Source of the DNA: Ooceraea biroi
Lineage: Eukaryota > Arthropoda > Insecta > Hymenoptera > Formicidae
Direction of reading: 5' to 3'
Length of the DNA stretch: 64,000 nt
Assembly (NCBI RefSeq): GCF_003672135.1
Contig: NC_039517.1
Location: 12,920,601-12,984,600, forward strand
Shown here piece by piece: positions 19,594 to 31,696 of this stretch. The notes below the pieces were generated by a model that did not search any database, was not told where the DNA came from, and was given only the letters and a program-made list of their open reading frames with translations. Within the stretch, counting starts at the first letter, position 1. The number at the start of each line of letters is the position of its first letter. The translations under genes and the position numbers were made by a program.

Positions 19594-20837
19594 ATGGAGC
19601 TGCAGCAGCAGACACATCGCGGAAACATCGTGGATCAGGTAAAGGTCCGATACCCGCATACTGGGGTAAGTAACATATTCAAGAAACATTGTTTAACCAT
19701 TTGCGTGCTAACATCTACACACATTTTTCTTTTATTTTTATTTTATTTTATGTTTTATTTCAGTATATATGGGTGGGTGACCAACCCTTAGAAGAAGTGC
19801 AACTATACCGCGAGGTCGGTATTACATTCGATCCCTCACCGGTAAGTATATACATTCATCCGTACATACTTGCATACATCCGCACACTTGCATACATACA
19901 TTTATACCGTTGTTGTATCCTTTTCCAGATTATAGATCCAGTCAATATTCACATCGAGGGATTTATAAACATTGAGAATGCGAAGTGGACACGGTGGGAG
20001 AGGAAGGGAAGGAAGGAGGAGAACAATTATTTTTATGAATTGTGGACGAGACAGGATGTCGATAACGACGACATATTCAACCTGCAGAACTTATATGGAG
20101 AGGATGAATGGGCGGAAGAAAATTGGGACGATTGGGATGATATCGGTGAGTATTTTATTTATTCATTCTTTCTTTTTTTCTTTTACATATTTTTATAGTA
20201 TGTTCTATGATTAATAAAATAATACACTTTCAGAAGTTAATGATAACAATCAAATGACGATTGAGGAAGAGGAGCAGTTCCGAAAAAGACAAAGGAACGA
20301 GGAAGAGGAAGATATAGGTGAGTTATTTATTTTTTACATAGTATTATATTGTGATATATAACTACTAAACGATCGTTTTTCAGAAATGGTGCATGCACTA
20401 AAGAGGGCAAGGATAGAGGACGATGAGGAAGACGATGAGGAGGACGAGGAAGACTATGAAGAGGACGATGAGGAAGACGACGAGAAGGACGATGAGGAGG
20501 ACGATGAGGAAGACGATAAGGAGGACGAGGAAGAGGACGACGAGAAGGATGAAGAAGACGATGAAGAGGACGATGACGACGATATAGGTGAGTTTTAGAA
20601 CTATTATACAACTGCGTTTAAAACAGAATAAATTCAGTTGCGATAGTTTCAGTAATTAATAAACGACTTGTTTCAGAAATTATATTTGATGATAGCATTG
20701 CAAGGCGCGTGCGATTCGCGGAGGAGGATGATGTTGGTAAGTTTTATTTTTTATTTTTATTTTTCAATTTTTATTTTAACTAATAAGCGACTTTTGTAAT
20801 TACAGAAATTATATACGAGAAGAGAGAGCGGAGCTAG
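19594..20837 (+). CDS. Gene X copy c: seven-exon acidic protein, 248 aa
   Basis: Exons are 19594-19665, 19764-19841, 19929-20145, 20234-20317, 20384-20587, 20677-20736 and 20806-20837. All introns (66-98 bp) have GT-AG ends, mostly GTAAG/GTGAGT donors and TTTCAG-like acceptors. The first two lie in phase 0 and the rest in phase 1 (G|GT), and the exons total 747 nt ending in TAG. Exons 3-6 end in or near DDIG/DVG-type motifs, a sign of exon duplication. Exon 5 is almost wholly Asp/Glu (EDDEEDDEE repeats) with few other residues. Exon 4 carries a basic FRKRQRN. The product is probably nuclear or DNA/histone-binding by composition only. Diverged copies are at 7428-8188 and 14999-15552. The family is not recognised. 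Confidence 0.6.
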
Positions 20838-20934
20838 AGGAGGAATTCGCTCGATTAATATAAGAACATTTTTTATCCTATTCTAAAAAAAGGCTGTATA
20901 TAAAAATTATATAAAATAAAATAAAAATTATATA

Positions 20935-23268
20935 TGTTACGTCCAGAGCTCCGTGAGCTCGAAGGAAGGGCGCAACAGGACGCCTCTCGTATCTTGTGGC
21001 GGTCAAGCCCCAAAACACGAGTCGGACTGACCACTTGCTCCGGCTTAAAGGTCAACGACCACGGAGGTCGATTTTACCGTAGGCCCTGGAACGGTCTGTC
21101 CGTTGGTCCCTTTTTAGGTCAGGAAAACTGAATCCCTTTTACCTGGGATAGGACCCGTACGATCTGGGAAGGCGGAGACGAATAGAGGGAATTAAAATGA
21201 ATAATGCATCGGTGACTAGTTAACTAATAAACATTTTATTCTAAAGAAAACAAAGTATATCTAGAACATATTTGGTTGAAAAAAATTTAAAGTGTATGTG
21301 TTGTTTTTGTGTCTATAAAATGTGTAACTTGGAAATGTAGTTTACTCGGAAATTATAATTAATTACAAATCGAAAACTAAACATAAGCGGAAATTAAACG
21401 CTTTACTTCCTAGATCAATTTTCCAAACTGAGTCTATTTAAAAAAACATAAAAACTAAAGGAGAACAACTTAACCAATAAAATAATATATAAATGAAAAT
21501 TACGGCGACTGATCTATTCTAAAATCTACTTCTAGGATTAACATTAATCATTGCTTAAGAAATATCGGCGCAGGAGTGTGGCGGGGAAAAGAATAGGATA
21601 TAGGCGTCCCCTGACAATCAAAGGGATCCCGACGTTTGGGTCGGTGTGCCGAAGAGCGGCCCTGAGAGAGGGAACGGGAAAGCAGTCTGGGTCTATCACA
21701 ATGGCATTAGGTGGTGGAGGGTGGGTGACTGGAGGGAAGATGTGGAGGAATCGCTCTCCTAGAGTCACCAGTGAACGCTGGATGAACTCTTCGACTATGA
21801 CGTCGTCCCCGGTGGGCGACGTAGAACAAGAAGAAGGAGAATTTGAAAAATTCTCCAAATCGCCAGGTTGCACAGGCGAATAGCGTAGGGAGGAGGGAGC
21901 TGAAGAAATAGAGGGAGAGTAACGGGGAGAGCTAGGAGGTGACACTTGAATGGATGCTCGCGAAGAGGATTCGGACATAGAGAATAACACAAAGGGGGTG
22001 TAAGAGAAGAAGGAGGCGGAGATAAAGAGAGAGAGAGACGCTTGAAGGGGTTAAAGGACGCAAAGAGGAGCGCGAAGAAGAAACGGAGGGTGCGGAAGAA
22101 GAGACGCTTGAAGAGACAGAGAACGGGGAAGGTGTTCGGGGTAGGGGTTCCAGTATCTGAACGGAAGAATCAGGGGATGCCCGATGTGAAGTGGAAGAAA
22201 CTGTTTGTACGGAAAGGGCAGGGGAAGGAGGCCGAAAAGGATCTAATATTATGACCGATGAACTGGCCGAACACGCTGAGGGGGGCCGCGGATCGATCTC
22301 GGTCGCGATCTTTTTAGGCGGTGGCTCCGTCGTTGGATGGCCTCCAGAAAACGACGCTTGGTCGCTGCTGGATGGTCCCGCAGAGGGAGACGGACTGCGT
22401 GATCGTTTGCCGGAAAACACTTAAAGGGGGATACCGGATGAGTCCAGGAGAAATGTATAGAAAAGGGGTAGAAGAGAGCTGAAGGAGAAATGTGAATGAA
22501 AATTGTCGATGAACAAACAAAAGGAAGAGAAGACAAAGAGTAAAGAAAAAAAAAGAGTGACAGCTAAAGGACACGCTCACTTGTATGCTGAAACTTGAAA
22601 AAAAATCTGTTTGTGCCGATGTACTGCCGTCGGGTGGATGGTGTAGCGGTCCAACGCACGTCGAGATTGCTTGGGTGATATGTAACTCGCGCACCAAAGT
22701 TAGTGTTCACGGCCCGGCACTTGACTTCACAAAATTGTGTCGTTCGCGAAGGCTGACAAGGTACGTTCGCTAAAGCTGACAAGGTACGTTCGCAAAGGCT
22801 GGCAAGGTACGTTCGTGGTCACGGACAAAAAATGGATGAGCTGCGTTCGCGAACACGGACAGAATGAAAAAGCTGCCCTCCGGAGTGGTCATCACCTTTT
22901 ATACGATAGGGATGACGTGGAAAAGAGGTAGCTTTTCCGGGAACTGCGTTTTCAGGAAATCACCTTTCGAGGGCCGTTAGTTAATTCAATTGCAAATATG
23001 ATCGTTTGGTCTATGAGGCGATAAACCGTTCGCAGATGGTTTTCTTAAGCCGGAAACTTCCTGATCAAAGTCTCGCACCGGTACACGTGTGGCCGGACTC
23101 ACGGCTCCTGTGAGGTATTTACCCGGGGATGATCCGGCACAGCTGTATCATTCTCTTCCAGGAAGAGTGATACACCGCGAGCCTATAGTCACGCGCGACC
23201 GAATTTGTTGCTTGTTTTTTATAACTTGATCAGTAAGACCAAAGGGTTCGATATCCGGATCTAATATC
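20935..23268 (-). mobile_element. Family B LTR, 5'-truncated, left half of head-to-head pair
   Basis: The 3' end TGTTACGTCCAGAGCTCCG is at 20935 on plus. The unit runs leftward and stops inside its 5' region near 23268, at ATATCGCG, where the right-hand copy begins in the opposite direction. About 260 bp of the 5' terminus is missing compared with the copy at 45715. It lies just downstream of gene X copy c. The left flank ATATA matches the right flank of the partner at 25597-25601, but both are AT-rich, so this TSD is weak. Confidence 0.75.
21544..22419 (-). pseudogene. LTR-embedded protein (family B), frameshifted
   Basis: The transcript has donor CATACAA|GTGAGC (exon end 22581) and acceptor TTTAAG, with exon 2 starting at 22419 with TG; splicing makes AATG and MFSGKRSRSP. 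The N-terminal frame (Ser/Pro-rich, GHPTTEPPPKKIATEIDPRP) is open to about 21990, then a frameshift is needed to enter the frame 21990-21544. That second frame carries FLHIFPPVTHPPPPNAIVID and LRAALRHTDPNVGIPLIVRG. A minus-strand ORF at 46904-47116 in the 46.7 kb copy translates identically over 70 residues to the one at 22042-22254 here, so the two are close relatives. Confidence 0.5.
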
Positions 23269-25596
23269 GCGATATCAAACCCTTTGATCTTTAATGATCA
23301 ATTTTGCATTAAAAGACAATAAGCCGTATCGCAACAAATTCGGTCGCGCGTAACTGTAGGCTCGCGGTGTATCACTCTTCCTGGAAGAGAATGATACAGC
23401 TGTGCCGGATCATCCCCGGGTAAATACCTCACAGGAGCCGCGAGTCCAGCCACACGTGTACCGGTGCGAGACTTTGATCAGGAAGTTTCCGGCTTAAGAA
23501 AACCATCTGCGAACGGTTTATCGCTTCAGAGACCGACTGTCGATATTTGCAATTAATTAACGAACGGTCCCCGAAAGGTGGTTCCCCGAAAAGCAGTTCC
23601 CGGAAAAGCTACCTCTCTTCCACAATACTATTCCTATGATATAAAAGGCGACGACCACTCCGTCAGCCAGCTTTTTGATTCTGTCCGTCTTCGTGAACGA
23701 AGCTTCTTTCATTTCTGTCAGCGTTCACGCTCGTAACCTTTTGTCTCCAACGTTGGTGTTGTGCGGAATTTGTCTCACGTATCTTGGTGTTGTGCAAAAG
23801 TTCAGTGCCTAGCACCAAGTGTCGTTCAGTTGTAAACACCAAGTACCAAAGCTCCAGTTCGGCCACCGTCCTGGGGCCCTACACCCACTGCAGAGGCAGA
23901 AACTTCCGACCGGCCCAGCAAATTCATTCATCTCGTTCGCAACCGCAATCCAGCAAAAAAAGTAAACGAATCTTCCGTTTGTTACTTTTTCTCTTTTTCT
24001 TTCTTTCCTTTTTACTCTGTTTCTTTATCGCTGTCAACTCTCATTTTTATTTTCCTATTCTAGTCTCTTCTATCCTTTTCTATCCATTTCTCCTGGACTC
24101 ATTCCGTTTGCCCCTTTTAAGTGTTTTCCGGCAAAAGATCCCGGAAGTCCGTCTCCCTCTGCGGGACCGTCTAATACCGACCAAGGGTCGTGGTCTGGGG
24201 GCCATCCAGCGACGGAACCACCGCGCAAAAAGATTGCGACAGAGATCAATCCGCGGCCCCCTTCAGCGTCGTCAACTAGTTCATCGATCGTAATTTTCGA
24301 TCCTCTCTCCTCTGCCTCCTCTGTCCAAATAATTTTTCCTCTTCCCATCGGGATTCGCCATCTTCCTCCGTCCAGATTTTGGAACCTTACCCTCGATCAC
24401 CCACTCCGTTTTCTGCTTCCTCTACCTCTTCTTTATCTTCCTCCTCTTCATCGCATTCCTCTTCGCGTCCTTCAACCCCTTCTAGCGTTTCCCTTTCTAT
24501 ATCCCCTTCTCCTCCTTGTCTTACACCACCTTCCTGTTATTTCTCACTTTCTAAGACTTCATCACGAGCATCCCTCCAAGCATCACCGCCTAGTTCTCCC
24601 CGACGCTCTCCCTCTATTTCCCCAGCTCTCTCCTCCCGACACTTTTCGCCCATACAACCTGGCGATTTTGAGGATTTCCCAAATTCTCCTCCTCCTTCTC
24701 CGTCGCCCTTGAGGGACGAAGATATAGTTGAAGAATTTGTCCGCCGTTCACTTGTAGCTCTGGGTGAACGGTTCCTTCACATCTTTCCGCAAATCACATA
24801 CCCTCTTCCACCTGATGCCCTCGTCATAGACCCCGATTTCTTTCCCATCCCCTCACTCAGGGCTGCCCTTCGGCATACAAACCCAGCCGTCGGGATACCG
24901 CTCATAATCAGGGGACACCTATTCCCTATCCTATCCAGCCACTCTCCTGCGCCGATACTTTTTAAGTAATGATTAATGTTTAACTTAGAAATAGATCTTA
25001 GAAAAAGATCGCTTTCAGCAGTTTTCATTTATGTATTGTTATATTGGTTGAGCTGTTCTCACTTCGGTTTATGGTTTTTAGAAATAGAATTTACCTGGAA
25101 AGTAAATTTAGATTTTAAGTTAAACATTCTGTTGATTATGTTTCCTTCGTTTATTGGATAATTTTAATTTACCAACCAAATAACCGTTATATCACGACTT
25201 TCATTTTTTACAATTATAAAAATCTAAAGCAACACAAACACAACACACTATGTTACGCTGTATACAGATTCAAAATTTCTTTTAAAATATAATGTTTTTC
25301 TAATTTAACAACAATAAAAGTGTACTAAGTTATTTGAATTCCCTCTATTCATCCTCCTTTCCAGCAGGTCGTACAGGTTTTATCCCAGGTAAAAGGGATT
25401 CAGTTCCCTTACCTAAAAAGGGACCTACGGGCAGACCGTTCCGAGACTCAGGGTAAAATCGACCCCGTGGTCGTTGATCCTTTAAGCCGGAACACACTGG
25501 TCAATCCGACTCGTACTTTGGGGCCTAAGGGCAACAAGGTACGAGAGGCGTTCTGTTGCGCCTTTCCTTCGAGCTCACGGAGCTCTGGACGTAACA
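23269..25596 (+). mobile_element. Family B LTR, 5'-truncated, right half of head-to-head pair
   Basis: It starts at the centre of the composite (about 23269) and ends CTGGACGTAACA at 25596. TATA box TATAAAAGG at 23640-23648. It belongs to a different sub-lineage from its left partner, as shown by a distinct N-terminal coding region and a continuous C-terminal frame, so the pair is a fusion of two copies and not a simple inverted duplication. Confidence 0.78.
24122..24969 (+). CDS. LTR-embedded Ser/Pro-rich protein (family B)
   Basis: The exon 1 donor is CAAAAAAA|GTAAAC near 23965; exon 2 opens with TG at 24122 after CCTTTTAAG, making ATG by splicing and starting MFSGKRS. The early part is disturbed by frame changes before 24379. 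From 24379 to 24969 the frame is open for 196 residues: Ser/Pro-rich, then IVEEFVRRSLVALGERFLHI, FPQITYPLPPDALVI, LRAALRHTNPAVGIPLIIRG. This is the best preserved family B C-terminal domain in the window, although the last residues (SSHSPAPILFK) differ from the other copies. Function unknown. Confidence 0.5.
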
Positions 25597-26497
25597 ATAT
25601 AAATAGCTTTAAATCTTGAAATTATACTATTCTAAAAATAAAATAAAATTTCGATAACACATCCATATGTTTTAGAATGGTTTAATTTTATATGTTAAGA
25701 ATAAATAAATGTGTATAGACTATGATGACATTTAATACAAAAATAATAAAGAAGCATATAAGTGCCAAAATGCAGTGTGTGAGTAAATTTTCTGTATTAT
25801 AATAATAACGAAATTACAAAATTCAAACATGTCGATCGTAAATTCGACTCATTTCAGGAAATGATTAACATTTCTGTCACTGAACAAGGTCGAATTTTCT
25901 GTATTATAATAATAACGAAATTACAAAATTCAAACATTTTGATCGTATATTCGACTCATTTAAATAAATGATTAACATTTCTCTGTTACTGAACAAGGTC
26001 GAATGTGCAATCGAAAAGTTTGCATTTCGTTATTACAATATTATAATACAGAACATCTACGCACACACTAGATCCTGCATCTGACTCTTATAGACCTAAT
26101 TTCTTATAGACCTAATTTCTTATTCTTTTTTCATACGTTAAGGATATTATGTCAATATGAATATAAACAAAGTATTTTTGCATATATATTATATTGCTAT
26201 GTTGCTGCAATGTTACATTGTAATATTTCTGCGGGTGGACATTTTATTATTGCTGCAATGTCACACTAACGTTGCAGCACCATTTCGCAATGGTTCTGCA
26301 ATGTTGCAATCTTGCAAAAAGATGTTGTTGCTATCTTTCCGTGCTGTATGGATGCAAGAAAAAATCAATGAGCAAGCAAAGAAAGTAAACATTGCAAAAC
26401 AAGAATAGAAAATTGCTTAAAATTTTCATCATTACAGGATCTAATCTTGTATTTGAGACAGACCAATTTGCAGCTCGTGGAGTAATGATACATTAAC
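25597..26497. other. AT-rich gap with a small MITE
   Basis: No gene is supported. It holds the MITE at 25792-26051 and a GTTGCTGCAATGTTAC-type palindromic stretch at about 26200-26320. The 83-codon frame there is low-complexity chance. Confidence 0.5.
25792..26051. mobile_element. AT-rich MITE with internal tandem duplication
   Basis: Inverted ends CTGTATTATAATA / TATTATAATACAG continue into ACGAAAT / ATTTCGT. Inside, a 107-bp unit that includes the left end is duplicated (starts at 25792 and 25899). Confidence 0.65.
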
Positions 26498-27147
26498 AAC
26501 GGTTCACCTTTCCTCTCGCGTGCGGTGCTCGCCAGAGGTCAGAAAAATGCGTGAAGACATCGATTGATGACAACTTCTGACGTTTATTTAGATTGTAGAT
26601 TTCTACAGTGTGTTCGTGTGTGTGTGGGTAGATTTGTACAGTGTGTAAACGCTAGCTATCCTATATGTTGAATTAGTCATCACGGTTCACGAACTATCGA
26701 TATGGCGGAGGGTTGGATTTATTTCTAGCGGACATATGGACTTATATAGATCTTACATCTAACTGTCAGATGGCTAAGCCTATGATAGCCTATGAAGCAA
26801 ACTGGTCACATAGCATCAATAGAAAGATCGGGAGAGTCCGGAGACAAGAGCGGTCAGTTTGGCTGGGAGCATCTAGCCGAGAAAGTCCGTACTCTGGGAG
26901 CACTCAGAAACACTCGTACGACATTTAGAGTGCCCAACTTGGAAATCGATTTCTCGAAGTGGCCATGTCAAGATGAAAATCGGAACAGGACTGGTATCTA
27001 TCATTTGGCTCGGACCAGCTTATGTACACGAGCTCGTGGCCGGACAGAGGTCACGCGACAAAAGGGGAAAGTCGCTCATTCCATTGCATCACAGTGCTTA
27101 TGTTTGATGGTTCGGAAACTAATGAGGCATAGAAGCATATCATTACA
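26498..27147 (-). mobile_element. Gypsy-2 LTR (3' LTR, minus strand)
   Basis: Matches 30481-30906 in pieces: ACGGTTCACCTTTCC against ACGATTCGCCTTTCC; TAGATTTGTACAGTGTGT against TAGGTTTGTACAGTGTGT; TTCTAGCGGAC; and the terminal CATATCATTACA against CGTATCATTACA. The LTR starts TGTAATGAT on the minus strand. Boundaries on the left are approximate. It contains an extra segment (about 26790-27110) not seen in the other LTR. Confidence 0.6.
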
Positions 27148-30100
27148 ACAATCCTTTTAATTGTCTTGCGCAATGATGACGCGGTTACATTCAGGTAACC
27201 CCACATTTTTCAAATGCTCCTAACCACAGCGATTCCACCTCCGTAGCGCTGTAGTTCTTTTCGGCCCCGTTCAGTGTGCAGCTATGGCGTATGTGTTCGC
27301 CATTCTCCTGATGTTGGATGAAGACGACCATTAAGGTATACGCGCTGGCGTCCGTTTGCAAGACGAATCGGCGGTTAAAGTCCGGACAGACTAGCAGTGA
27401 CGCGATGGTTAGAGCGGTCTTGAGTTGTCGGAAGACTTCTTCTTCGGTAGGTTTCCAGGACGCTCTTCCTGGTCATGCATCAAGGAGCAGTGATGATGAA
27501 GAAATCAGCCACGAACTGTCGGTATCAGGATGCCATGATGAGGAATTAGTCTTCTTCCAGCGCATTTTTCAAATCTTGCACGTGTATGTGCCAGCGCTCC
27601 CGAGTATCACGCAGGTCGATGATAACGAATGACATTCGCCTGATTTCCAGAGACTGTCCGATATACTGGAGTGTTTGACGTGAAGTCGATCGCCTTTTTG
27701 GAGAACAAGTATTCCCGTTTCCACTCGCCTATCCGTGGTTTACAATTTCGCTGTTGTTGATTATAAAGTTTCCTGCCATTGAAATGCCCAAATGCATCCA
27801 CTTCAAACGCTTCTTCCATATGTCGGTGAGTGGTGTGAATCGGTGTTCATAACGTGTCTCCAACTTTTTGGATAGGACAGTGCAAGTTCCCGACATCACA
27901 GTTTAAATGACCTCATGTCTTGCGATATTATAGGCGAATTGCAAGAGAAGCAGGTTTTCGTCCAGCGGTCCATTCTTCTAGATGCTGCAACCACCGCAAC
28001 AACTGGTGGTCCGTTGTTACCGCGAAGGGATATCCATCCAGGTAACCCCACATTTTCCAAATATTCCAAACCACAGCGACTCCAACTTTGTAGCGCTGAA
28101 ATTCTTTTCGGCCCCGTTCAGTATGCGGCTAGTGTATTCGATCACGCGTTCGCTATCCTCCTGATGTTTAGTGAGGACGACCCTTGGATCATACACGTTA
28201 ACGTCCATTTACAAGACGAATCGGCAGTTAAAGTCCAAGCAGGCTAGCACTGGCGCGGTGGTCTTGGCGCAGGTTAGGGTGGTCTTGAGTCGGAAGACTT
28301 TTGTCTCGGCGTGTTCTCAGGAATATCGGATGTTCTTCCTAGTCATGCATGACAAGGGAGCGGCTATGATGAAGAAATTAGCTACTGCCGGTATCAGGAT
28401 ACATGCTGAGAAATTGGCGCACCGTACGTATGGTAATGGATACTGGCCAACTAGTCACCGCGCTGACTTTGTCAGGATCGACTTGGCCATGACAATCGAT
28501 CACCTACCTCAGGTAGCGAGCTTGGTATCAGCAGAAGTGGCACTTATCCGGAGGCGGAGCTTTGTCTTCCTGAGCCAGTAAAAGACCTCCGTCAGATGCT
28601 GCAGGTAGTCACTGAACGTCTGATTGATCACAATGATATCGTCCAGATAGACTAAGACTGAATTCTAGCTGTGATCGCAAGACGGCGTCTAGCAGTCTCT
28701 GGAATGTTGGCGGGAGCCGAATGGAGACCAAACGACATTACTCGGAATTGCATCAGTCCTCAGCCTAGTATTGTGAACGCGATGATTGGCCGGTTTTCAG
28801 GCGTGAGCGACACTTGCTAATATCCGTTCTTTAGGTTGAGATATCAGGTTCCTCGAAATTTGTCCAAGACCTGTGACGAATAGATGTCCTCCGTGACTTT
28901 GTTCACTCAACGGAAGTCAATACAAAATCAGTGCGTCCCATCTTTCTTACGGACTATTACATGTACAACGGGCGAACTCCAGGCCCAGCAGGATGGTTCA
29001 ATCACTTCTTCTCGTTCCATTTGATCCCTCTCCCGGTCCATGATCACCTACATGGTGGGATTTCTATGGCGATATCGCTGCTGGTCGGCTGGTCGGTTTT
29101 CAGGCAGATGTGTTGTGAGATTCAATCACTGGAACTCCTGCATCCGGAGTTTCACGAGTGAGTTGATTGCCAAACCCCTAACAACTCCACATACGGGAGT
29201 TATGGTAGTTGGTCGGCGGTCTGGAAGAGACTTCAAGGTGATGCCGATTCGTGCCCAAATATCTATACCAATTAGCATGGCGCTTTTTAGCGAAAGCATA
29301 ACCACAAAATCATGCTAGTGGTCCGGCTGATTCTCACGGGAAGAATGATGATGCTCGGAACCTCGGTCGAGCTTCTGTCCATCAATTGATTGAATTCCCT
29401 AGTGGACGATCATCTTTAAACTCATGGCGTATCGAGCAGTGTTCGAGTTCATAAAGGATACCTCGGAGTCGGAGTTAATCAATGCTTCCACGGAGCATCG
29501 TCGGGTGCGGGCAATAATATGGGGTCGTGGCAGATAGCTTATTCGTATGGCTGTAGAGACTGGCTCTGCCAGTCATGCTGGCGTTTCCCAATATCGAGTG
29601 ATAGTCTTGAGTGAACACGCCGTCTTTTTTGCAGCGTGAGCAAACATTTTTCGGCAGTCTTTTACAATCCAGCTGTGTATACCCTTGCTGCTTGCAGCAT
29701 CAACAACATTCTTCTCGAGATGAGGAAAATGTGATTTTGTTTTTGGTTTTTCGCTGCTCTTCCAGTACTTCGAAATCCAAGGTTCGTGCGAACAAGCCTC
29801 CAGGTTGACAACATCGGATGTAATATTTATAGAACGAGCTTACATATATATTCTCATAGAGCCGATTGAGCTGATCTTCCACTGAGAAATCTTCAGCTCG
29901 CTTCATGTCCGTAACAGAGCCGATATATATTTGCTGAACGGCTTGTCCAGTTTTTGGAACCGCCTCTGTATCTCTCGCATTAGCTGTATGCAGTATTGTC
30001 GGGGCAGGAACAGGTAACGAAATTCCATCTCGAAAGTTCTTTATGAGAACCACGAGTCTTTGATATTTCGATACCACAGCAGGGCATCTCCTTGTAATAA

Positions 30101-30480
30101 CTCGGGTAGTCCCCGTAGAAGTCGGTAATAGCCATAACTTAGGATTCCTTTATTTGTTTCAGAAAGGCGAGAAGATCCTTGCCTTTCAAATAGCAACCCC
30201 ATTACTAGATCTGGTTTATCACTGTGGCCATATCGAATGGACTTGCTATAGCGACTGGTCAGATCTTTTCCTCCATCTCGGCGATCCTGGGATATTCATA
30301 CTCTTGATTTGCGTCGATATATTTCTGAAGTCTCTGGTGTAGCGAATCTAACAGGCTGATGTTATCAAGGCTAAGCTGTTCTCTGCTGCAAACTTGGTCT
30401 TGAGTTAACGGTATATCTTCATGAGCTACATCAGGTACAGAGCGATGTGTTTACGGATCCTTGTTTGAGCGCCAACGCTT
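27148..30480 (-). pseudogene. Degraded Ty3/gypsy gag-pol (gypsy-2)
   Basis: The minus strand shows decayed reading frames in gypsy order. Gag-like sequence is at 30077-29700. Reverse transcriptase near 28750-28620 has FG.HSAPA followed by a YLDDI-type active site split between frames. RNase H at 28208-28017 reads VVLTKHQEDSERVIEYTSRI then NFSATKLESLW, with a frame change to a TTDH-type motif near 27990. Integrase-side sequence toward 27150 is not recognisable. Stops and frameshifts are too many for function. A PBS-like TGGCGCTCAAACAAGG follows the 5' LTR at about 30475 on the minus strand. Confidence 0.7.
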
Positions 30481-30906
30481 AACGATTCGCCTTTCCTTTC
30501 GTGTGTGGTGCTCGGATAGTGTTCGCCGGAGAGTAGAGAAAATACGTGAATGTACCGATCGTTAATAACTGACATTGTATTGTAGGTTTGTACAGTGTGT
30601 GTGGATGTCGGTATGTAAGTACCGGTTATCCTATATGACGAGTCGCAGTTAGTTGTCATAGCTCGATTCGCGAATTATCGATCGGTATAGCGGGCAGTCG
30701 GATTTACTTCTAGCGGACTTATATCTAACAGTCTTACATCTAGCGATTTTACATGTAACGGTCTTATATCTAACGGTCTTACATCTAATAGTCTTATACA
30801 TAATGATAATCAGATGACTTAGCCTATGGCAGCTGGCGTTGGTGATTCAAAAATAGTTCTAGATAGAGAACTAGTAACAAACGAGAAACAGGAGCGTATC
30901 ATTACA
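30481..30906 (-). mobile_element. Gypsy-2 LTR (5' LTR, minus strand)
   Basis: Partner of the LTR at 26498-27147. It contains short repeats of GTCTTACATCTAACG-type units (30720-30800). The right boundary is at CATTACA (30906), reading TGTAATG on the minus strand. Confidence 0.6.
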
Positions 30907-31696
30907 ACACTATTATATTTTATCGTATATTATCAAGAGACACGGTAGTGTTTCGCGCCAAGTATACGCGCAGCGCGATACTGCACCGTGACTCTTTTAC
31001 ACGAATCGGCGAGCTGCAAGTACCCAAGATTATCAGATTTCAATAACGACTGAATTGATAAAGTTCTGAGTAGACTTAATCGATAGCTTGGGTGATTTGC
31101 ATAAAAAAGTGTTTTTATTTTTCTCTACGTGCCCTATGATCGAATATTGCGATGCAAAGTCCAAATCTCGAAATTTAGATGCAAGAAACGTTATCGTCGT
31201 CATCGTCGTCGACCTACAACATTATTGTACGGTTGCAATTTCTGCCGCGAGAGTGCGCTAGCGACATAGGTATCTAGATACCTTTGTTTATGGTTATAGA
31301 TCGAGTGGCCGAACGAGAGAGTGAAAGAGCAAGCGAGAGAGTGAATGAGTGAGTGAGAGTGAGTATGTGGCGTGCGTGGCGTATGTATGTGGTGTGAGAG
31401 GGAAGAGCGAAAGAGAGAGAGAAAGCAAAATAAGTGAAGTATGTGAGTAATTGAATGATGTAGATTTAGTTATTTAATTAGTTATTTATTAGATTGGTGG
31501 AAAAGTTTTTAGACATTATATAAAACCATATGCAAAACAGTTATTAAGTTCACGTCAGTATAAACTCAAGCAATCAACCTTATAAAACCAATTACACAAA
31601 CATTTATAATTTGTAACATCAAAAAGTGTCGTTCATTTTCAGTGATAATTTAACAATTTTAATTTAAAAAAAAAATTAAAAACGGTAGTTTTATAT
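30907..31696. other. Gap with GA/GT-rich microsatellite
   Basis: Degenerate GAGA/GAGT/GTGAG repeats at about 31310-31440. ATTGGTGGAAAAGTTTTTAG at about 31495 could be a mariner-type end, but no partner end was found. No gene is supported. Confidence 0.4.

Noticed and set aside
20386..20598. A self-standing Asp/Glu-only ORF
   Set aside because: It is exon 5 of gene X running into its introns; consistent splice sites and phases on both sides support the multi-exon reading.
26157..26408. 83-codon ORF rich in Leu/Gln
   Set aside because: Built on a GTTGCTGCAATG palindromic repeat; no splice signals, homologous copy or domain.
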